A stretch of 9,844 nt of DNA from Calditrichaceae bacterium (lineage in GTDB: Bacteria > Calditrichota > Calditrichia > Calditrichales > Calditrichaceae), in the NCBI GenBank assembly GCA_024763405.1, contig JANTFQ010000063.1, forward strand, positions 1 to 9,844, given 5' to 3'. Each line of letters begins with the position of its first letter. The stretch's first letter is position 1. Positions 5,953-9,844 of the stretch are shown here, in pieces. The notes below the pieces were generated by a model. That model searched no databases, was not told the origin of the DNA, and saw nothing but the letters and a program-made list of their open reading frames with translations. Position numbers and translations under genes: made by a program.

Positions 5953-7302
5953 CTATTTATGCTCCAACATTTCTTCCAAACGTAACGGCCGGTGGGCGTC
6001 TACCCATTTTTGATAGTCCCCCTCATAGCCGGCTTTTTTCTGTAATTCATCTACTTTGGCATTGATGGCATCTATTTCTGTTAAAGTACATCTGGCACCG
6101 CCGTCGATTGCTCCGAATAGGGCCTGGATGGTTTGTTTACCCGATTCGGCCGCAGCATTAAAAAGTTTTTCATACCCTGAATCATCAAGCGCCATGAAAT
6201 TCATACTGATATTTCCTGTTGCTGTACGGCTGTGGCTTTGAGAATGACGAATATTTCCACGACCGGTAACGGCATTACCGAGGGCAAAGACATTTTTCAG
6301 TTCTTCCAGTTCACCTGTTTCATAATTCTTTACGCGGTACGTTTCACCCGCATAAGGCAAACCGGGAATCGGTTCCGGTATACTGCCAATGGCCGAAATG
6401 ATGCGCGGGGCCAGCACGCGTTCGAATGTTTTTTCGCCGCCTTCTGTTTCGGCATCCTTGGCAAAGACAAGCCCGGTCAGCTTACCGTCTTCAACAATGG
6501 TTTCCACCGCATTGCGGCTTCCCAAAATCGTAAAGCCAAAACGGGCCATCGCTTTCTCCGCCAGATTACGACGCACACGTCCTGCTTTTTCCAGTTCTTC
6601 TGCTGTCGGATTCTCCCCAAGCGGTGTCAGCGGCATCTCTTCGATTGGGTGACGGGTATACAGCGTACTTCTTTTTAACCCCAGTTTTTCTAAACTTAAT
6701 CCCAATTCTTCCAGGACAGGCATGACGCCTTTTTTCTCAAGGGTCAAAGCATCCATTGGGATTCCCTTTGCATTTAAGGCATTGCGTACCGGTTCGATCA
6801 TCGTAATTTTTGCCACATCGATAGAGGCCAGACCACCGCCAATCACGATCGAACCATCCGGGATATGATAATCATATTTTTTAAAATTGGGATCGTGATT
6901 GTTATTAAACCATTCACTGAGGGCGTTTTGATAATAAAATTCACGTCCAATAAATTTTTCAATACCCTTCACCGGAAGCGGCCGGTCTTTCCAGGCCCCG
7001 GTGGCCAGCAGCACTACGGAAAATCCCCAGTTTTCGCTGACGTCACGAATATCCACATCCTTCCCCAGCCGGACAGCGGGAACAAACTGAATATGCGAAT
7101 GATTGAGCCGTTCATCGATTAACGCCTCCTGACGATCACGTAATTTATGATGCCATTTGGGCAGTCCGTTTTCAATCTTCCCGTAGGGTAACGCATTTTG
7201 CTCAAATAAAACAACATTGATTCCTTTTTCGCTAAGCTGAAAGGCCGCTTCTGATCCGGCGGCCGCTCCTCCGAAAATGGCGACATACTGATTTGTGTCC
7301 AT
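5953..7302 (-). CDS. FAD-dependent oxidoreductase, ferredoxin/adrenodoxin-NADP reductase-like
   Basis: This 449-residue two-dinucleotide-binding flavoprotein has an N-terminal FAD site with a GGAAAG loop (11-16), ending in FEQ at 33-35. LLATGA (98-103) is the usual second FAD-contact motif. A central NAD(P) site has IGGGLASIDVAK (154-165), close to the GxGxxA of adrenodoxin reductase and the glutamate synthase small chain. FALGNAVTGRGNI (339-351) closes the FAD domain, and residues 370-449 form a helical tail. In the first loop Ala replaces the middle Gly of GxGxxG. No Fe-S cysteine cluster or redox-active CxxC is visible, so electrons probably pass to a separate partner such as a ferredoxin; that is inferred. 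ATG 7302 is chosen over the TTG at 7314 because GGAAG lies 5 nt upstream. It is the first gene of the operon with the SUI1 gene. Confidence 0.85.
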   Translation of the reverse strand: MDTNQYVAIFGGAAAGSEAAFQLSEKGINVVLFEQNALPYGKIENGLPKWHHKLRDRQEALIDERLNHSHIQFVPAVRLGKDVDIRDVSENWGFSVVLLATGAWKDRPLPVKGIEKFIGREFYYQNALSEWFNNNHDPNFKKYDYHIPDGSIVIGGGLASIDVAKITMIEPVRNALNAKGIPMDALTLEKKGVMPVLEELGLSLEKLGLKRSTLYTRHPIEEMPLTPLGENPTAEELEKAGRVRRNLAEKAMARFGFTILGSRNAVETIVEDGKLTGLVFAKDAETEGGEKTFERVLAPRIISAIGSIPEPIPGLPYAGETYRVKNYETGELEELKNVFALGNAVTGRGNIRHSQSHSRTATGNISMNFMALDDSGYEKLFNAAAESGKQTIQALFGAIDGGARCTLTEIDAINAKVDELQKKAGYEGDYQKWVDAHRPLRLEEMLEHK

Positions 7303-7307
7303 TGAAT

Positions 7308-7312
7308 CTTCC
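7308..7312 (-). promoter_or_regulatory. Ribosome binding site that fixes the FAD oxidoreductase start
   Basis: On the minus strand GGAAG lies 5 nt before ATG 7302. It overlaps the in-frame TTG at 7314, so that TTG is unlikely to be the start. Confidence 0.65.
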
Positions 7313-7327
7313 AATCTTTATGTAATG

Positions 7328-7356
7328 TTTATACCAATATTTTTTTAGTGTAAGAA
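7328..7356 (-). promoter_or_regulatory. Tentative promoter of the FAD oxidoreductase-SUI1 operon
   Basis: TATAAA (7328-7333) is a good -10 box, with TTCTTA (7351-7356) 17 bp upstream as a poor -35. An alternative pair, TTGACT (7420-7425) and TATATT (7395-7400), has better boxes but a 19-bp spacer. One of them, or an activated promoter, must drive the operon. Confidence 0.28.
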
Positions 7357-7364
7357 GAAAAATG

Positions 7365-7378
7365 AACCAATTTTGGTT
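7365..7378. repeat. Short dyad AACCAA-TT-TTGGTT (operator candidate)
   Basis: A 6-bp perfect inverted repeat with a 2-nt centre. TGA and TCA flank it, extending the symmetry with one bulge. It lies about 9 bp upstream of the tentative -35 box of the FAD oxidoreductase operon, a typical place for an activator site. A short AT-rich dyad can arise by chance. Confidence 0.3.
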
Positions 7379-7679
7379 TCATTCACTTCTGTTAAATATA
7401 AATTAGAGTCTGTCCATAAAGTCAAAAGACAGCCGTGGCCTTTGTCAAGATTTTGACCCGCCCGTTCCCTCACTGAAATCAGGGAGGGTTCCCGATGCTT
7501 TTTATCGGGAGGTTGGGTTCTTAAGACAATAATTCAAAAAGTAGCTTTATTCTTTCTTATAAACGATACGACCGCACTTTAAAGACAGACAATCATTATT
7601 CTGTTTTCATCTCTAATGATAAATTTATAAAAAAAAAATGACTATTTCATCTTTAAATCTAAAAACTAATCAACTCAAA

Positions 7680-7708
7680 TTGTCAGCAATCTTGTTTTTC
7701 TCTATATT
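7680..7708 (+). promoter_or_regulatory. Strong sigma70 promoter for the PhzF-family gene
   Basis: TTGTCA (7680-7685) and TATATT (7703-7708) each match the consensus at 5/6 positions and are separated by exactly 17 bp. Transcription would begin near 7715, giving a leader of about 47 nt before ATG 7762. This is the best promoter match I found in the window. Confidence 0.65.
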
Positions 7709-7752
7709 CTTTCTGTTCCAAATGAATTTACTAAGAGTTCATGTTTTTGCAA

Positions 7753-7756
7753 AGGA
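7753..7756 (+). promoter_or_regulatory. Ribosome binding site that fixes the PhzF-family start
   Basis: AGGA lies 5 nt before ATG 7762. The upstream in-frame ATG at 7741 has no such site and would add seven residues before the conserved N-terminus. Confidence 0.65.
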
Positions 7757-7761
7757 ATAAA

Positions 7762-8544
7762 ATGAAACAAAAAATATTCCAGGTAGATGCCTTTACAGAC
7801 AAATTATTCGGTGGTAATCCCGCGGCGGTTTGTCCGCTGGAACAATGGCCTGAAGACATAACGATGCAGAAAATTGCCCTCGAAAATAATGTATCGGAAA
7901 CGGCTTTTTTTGTAAACATGGGGGGTAGTTTTCGAATCCGCTGGTTCACTCCAAAAGCGGAAGTGGATTTATGCGGACATGCTACCCTCGCTTCAGCACA
8001 TGTTTTATTTACTCATTTAAACTATTCAGATAAGGAAATTCATTTCCAGTCCAACAGCGGTTTACTGACGGTGAAAAAAGAGGGGCGATTACTGATTTTA
8101 AACTTCCCCGCCGATCCATGTTCCGAAGTAGCGCTGCCGGAAACATTAAAGAAGGCATTTAACCACAGGCCTTTAAACTGTTTCAAAGGGAAAACCGATT
8201 ACCTGCTGCTGTTTGAGAACCAGGAACAGATAGAACAGCTCCGTCCGGATTTTCCTACTATTCTAGAGGCAGGTGTTCGCGGTGTAATTGCAACGGCTCC
8301 GGGAAATGAAGTTGATTTTGTTTCGCGGTTTTTTGCGCCGTCTGTCGGCATAAACGAAGATCCGGTGACCGGCTCTGCCCATACAACATTAACACCCTTT
8401 TGGGCAAAACGCTTGAACAAAACCGGCCTGAACGCCCGGCAGTTATCCGCAAGAGGAGGCGATCTAATCTGCACACACCTGCACGATCGGGTAGAGATCG
8501 GTGGAGAAGCAGTGACCTATTTAACGGGTGAAATTGAATACTGA
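7762..8544 (+). CDS. PhzF-family isomerase/epimerase
   Basis: The 260-residue protein is a PhzF family member, which share the diaminopimelate-epimerase fold of two pseudo-symmetric halves. It starts with the family hallmark KIFQVDAFTDKLFGGNPAAVC (4-24). SETAFF (45-50) supplies Glu46, matching the catalytic Glu45 of PhzF. CGHATLASAHVLF (71-83) and EDPVTGSAH (199-207, Asp200) are the other two conserved active-site segments. In phenazine makers PhzF isomerises DHHA, but no other phenazine gene is present here, and most family members have unknown small-molecule substrates. A phenazine role is therefore not supported. ATG 7762 is preferred to ATG 7741 because AGGA lies 5 nt upstream and the protein then begins right at the conserved strand. 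A promoter lies about 50 bp upstream. The gene ends 102 bp before the acyl-CoA dehydrogenase gene with no terminator visible, so read-through is possible. Confidence 0.92.
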   Translation: MKQKIFQVDAFTDKLFGGNPAAVCPLEQWPEDITMQKIALENNVSETAFFVNMGGSFRIRWFTPKAEVDLCGHATLASAHVLFTHLNYSDKEIHFQSNSGLLTVKKEGRLLILNFPADPCSEVALPETLKKAFNHRPLNCFKGKTDYLLLFENQEQIEQLRPDFPTILEAGVRGVIATAPGNEVDFVSRFFAPSVGINEDPVTGSAHTTLTPFWAKRLNKTGLNARQLSARGGDLICTHLHDRVEIGGEAVTYLTGEIEY

Positions 8545-8579
8545 TAATTATCGGTAAGCTGCCAGCAGGAAAACCCGGG

Positions 8580-8608
8580 TTGAGAAAATCAGCGCTTCTT
8601 CGTATCTT
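8580..8608 (+). promoter_or_regulatory. Candidate promoter for the acyl-CoA dehydrogenase operon
   Basis: TTGAGA (8580-8585) and TATCTT (8603-8608) are 17 bp apart and match 5/6 and 4/6 of the consensus. Transcription would start near 8615, about 30 nt before the start codon. A separate promoter here fits the 102-bp gap after the PhzF-family gene. Confidence 0.4.
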
Positions 8609-8646
8609 TCTTAGTATTCTAAATCCATTAAACAGAATGAAGGCCT

Positions 8647-9780
8647 ATGAGCGAACGTCTCTCCCAACAGGAAGCACATGAGTTTTTGCTGCTAACGCAA
8701 AAATTCACCAGGCAAACAGTTCAACCGGCAATGAGCGCTGAATTCTCGGATGGCGATCTGAGTAAAATTCCAAAAATACTCGAACAGGCTGATGAAACGG
8801 GACTGCTTGCCTCTTCCGAAAATACTTACGGAATCTGGGGAAAGGATTTGGATGAAAACCCGGAACTTTCTCTGCAGATGCTGGCCCATCTGGCGGAATC
8901 CTGCGCCGGGACAGCCGCTTGTTTTCATTTTCGAGGACTTGCCGAAAACGCCGCTGCTCTGCTGAATACAGAAATTAGAAACGGTGTACTGGCATTGCAG
9001 GAGTCTTTTGGTCTTCCCTTTGCCGGACATCTGAAAAATCTCCAAGCCGAAAATCCAATTAAATGGGAAACCCGTCTCACCCAAGAAGATGGAAAGTGGA
9101 TCCTAAACGGCGGTAAACAGTTTGTCTACCTTCTGCCCGGCACGGAAGAATTTTTTATTTTGGCACAAAAAGAAGAACAGTGGATCTGGCTTAAAATTCC
9201 ATTGCAGACTCCGGGAATCCTGCGCACAGCAGCCGAACCCCGAAGCGGACTGCGGGCCTGTAAGGTGGAGCATTTTCAATTCGATCACATTCCTCTGCAT
9301 GACGATAACATTTTAGCTGCCGTCAATGCAACAGAAATACTACAAATAATACTAATTAAAAACTGGCTGGGGCTTTCAGCCATTGCCCTGGGAACGGCAC
9401 GCGGCGCTTTAAATTCCGCTAAAACCTATACACAGCAGCGTTACCAGGGTGGAAGCCTTATCAAAGAACACGATGCCGTTCGCGGACTGCTCGCCGGAGC
9501 GGAAGCCAATATCCAAACCATAGAAGCGCTGTTAAATTCCCGGGCGCAGATTTCTAAAGAGACTCTTAAAGAAGTTCGTAAAGCAGCCATGTGTAAATGG
9601 CAGGCTATGGAATTATCGTCCAGCGCAGTAACAGATGCGCTGCAAACGATGGGCGGATATGGTTATATGGAAGATTACGGAATGGAAAAGCGGCTGCGTG
9701 ATACGACGGTGCTAAAATCAATGGCCGGCTCCCCTCTCTATTTAAAACGGCTGATTAGTGAATTGGATGAAGATTTATGA
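8647..9780 (+). CDS. Divergent acyl-CoA dehydrogenase-like flavoprotein
   Basis: The 377-residue length and three-part architecture match acyl-CoA dehydrogenases: an N-terminal helical domain (1-110), a middle beta domain with WILNGGKQFV (151-160), and a C-terminal helical domain with YQGGSLIKEHDAVRGLLA (266-283) and the FAD-contacting MGGYGYMEDYGMEKRLRD (335-352). The usual beta-domain signature LTEPxAGSD is missing: the equivalent stretch reads LALQESFGLPFAG (115-127). At the catalytic position, where medium- and short-chain enzymes have YEGT, this protein has MAGS (359-362), so Ala360 replaces the base. No Glu is evident at the alternative isovaleryl-CoA dehydrogenase position (around 232-242). 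It may therefore use another base, act as a non-dehydrogenating or partner subunit, or recognise an unusual acyl thioester. AAGG lies 3 nt before ATG 8647. The stop overlaps the next start (ATGA). Confidence 0.85.
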   Translation: MSERLSQQEAHEFLLLTQKFTRQTVQPAMSAEFSDGDLSKIPKILEQADETGLLASSENTYGIWGKDLDENPELSLQMLAHLAESCAGTAACFHFRGLAENAAALLNTEIRNGVLALQESFGLPFAGHLKNLQAENPIKWETRLTQEDGKWILNGGKQFVYLLPGTEEFFILAQKEEQWIWLKIPLQTPGILRTAAEPRSGLRACKVEHFQFDHIPLHDDNILAAVNATEILQIILIKNWLGLSAIALGTARGALNSAKTYTQQRYQGGSLIKEHDAVRGLLAGAEANIQTIEALLNSRAQISKETLKEVRKAAMCKWQAMELSSSAVTDALQTMGGYGYMEDYGMEKRLRDTTVLKSMAGSPLYLKRLISELDEDL

Positions 9781-9844
9781 CAAAGGATAGAATAGAACAG
9801 TTAAAGTTGCCTGCTGCCCGTCAGAATATGAATCGCATCGGCCG
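9777..9844 (+). CDS. Start of an unidentified gene, cut by the window edge
   Basis: An ATG at 9777 overlaps the acyl-CoA dehydrogenase stop in an ATGA arrangement. The frame stays open to the window end, giving 22 complete codons (begins MTKDRIEQLKLPAARQNMNR). Too little is present to name it. The 4-bp overlap implies translational coupling and a shared function with the acyl-CoA dehydrogenase homologue, such as a second subunit or a later step of the same pathway. Confidence 0.65.
   Translation, partial: MTKDRIEQLKLPAARQNMNRIG

Larger units (their letters stand above)
7303..7761. other. Gene-free AT-rich divergent region with clustered inverted repeats
   Basis: This 459-bp gap separates two divergent start codons and contains no credible coding frame. 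Its left end carries the oxidoreductase promoter and an AACCAA-TT-TTGGTT dyad (7365-7378). Its centre (about 7405-7525) is locally GC-richer and holds four short hairpins: CTGTC/GACAG (7410-7432), GTCAA/TTGAC (7444-7457), CCCTCACTGA/TCAGGGAGGG with one mismatch (7467-7488), and TCCCGAT/ATCGGGA (7490-7510). The stretch 7526-7679 is AT-rich with a run of A at about 7630, and I see nothing definite in it. The right end holds the phzF-like gene promoter. The hairpin cluster could be a decayed repeat element or a structured leader. Confidence 0.6.

Noticed and set aside
6232..6678. 148-residue plus-strand reading frame inside the FAD oxidoreductase gene
   Set aside because: Antisense shadow of a conserved flavoprotein; no ribosome binding site or family resemblance.
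7407..7422. GAGTCTGTCCATAAAG resembling insertion-sequence terminal repeats
   Set aside because: No transposase and only a partial inverted partner near 7524-7534; kept only as part of the repeat-cluster finding.
7762..8544. Phenazine biosynthesis cluster suggested by the PhzF homologue
   Set aside because: No other phenazine genes are present, and PhzF-fold proteins are widespread with unrelated roles.
8543..8552. Palindrome GATAATTATC at the PhzF-family stop codon
   Set aside because: AT-rich 10-mer without a T tract; not a terminator and too short to claim as an operator.

Overview
The window is ordinary bacterial chromosome of moderate GC with AT-rich intergenic gaps. It has ten complete genes and one gene cut by the right edge, arranged in short operons on both strands. 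No rRNA, tRNA, CRISPR array, transposase, integrase or phage gene was seen. The gene set is metabolic and housekeeping: a flavin/Fe-S dienoyl-CoA (enoate) reductase, a sirtuin, soluble pyrophosphatase, SUI1/YciH, PhzF and acyl-CoA dehydrogenase. Sigma70-like promoters, GGAG/AGGA ribosome binding sites and intrinsic terminators point to a Gram-negative-type bacterium. The style of the membrane protein and the FAD oxidoreductase resembles FCB-group lineages (Bacteroidota, Ignavibacteria, Calditrichota), but that placement is an impression from protein style, not proof.

Left part (1-2700): a monocistronic FadH/enoate-reductase-type gene (136-2043, +) ends at a strong intrinsic terminator (2067-2101). 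A small basic protein with two AP2-like DNA-binding repeats follows (2189-2662, +). A minus-strand operon then converges on it (4533 to 2703): a five-helix membrane protein, a Sir2 deacetylase and a DUF2007 protein, the last two overlapping by 8 bp.

Middle (4534-7302): a divergent control region with a perfect 9-bp inverted repeat separates that operon from family I inorganic pyrophosphatase (4778-5422, +), which has its own terminator. Convergent to it is a two-gene minus operon (7302 to 5625): an adrenodoxin-reductase-like FAD oxidoreductase followed, after a 1-nt gap, by the SUI1/YciH translation factor.

Right part (7303-9844): a 459-bp gene-free stretch holds several short inverted repeats and a good sigma70 promoter for a PhzF-family isomerase (7762-8544, +). 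Next is a divergent acyl-CoA dehydrogenase homologue (8647-9780, +) that appears to lack the usual catalytic glutamate. It is joined by an ATGA overlap to a gene leaving the window.

I did not find a clear new defence, mobile or biosynthetic system. The items most worth a second look are the acyl-CoA dehydrogenase without its catalytic base, the stand-alone double-AP2 protein, the membrane/sirtuin/DUF2007 operon, the 4639-4664 dyad and the inverted-repeat cluster at 7405-7525.
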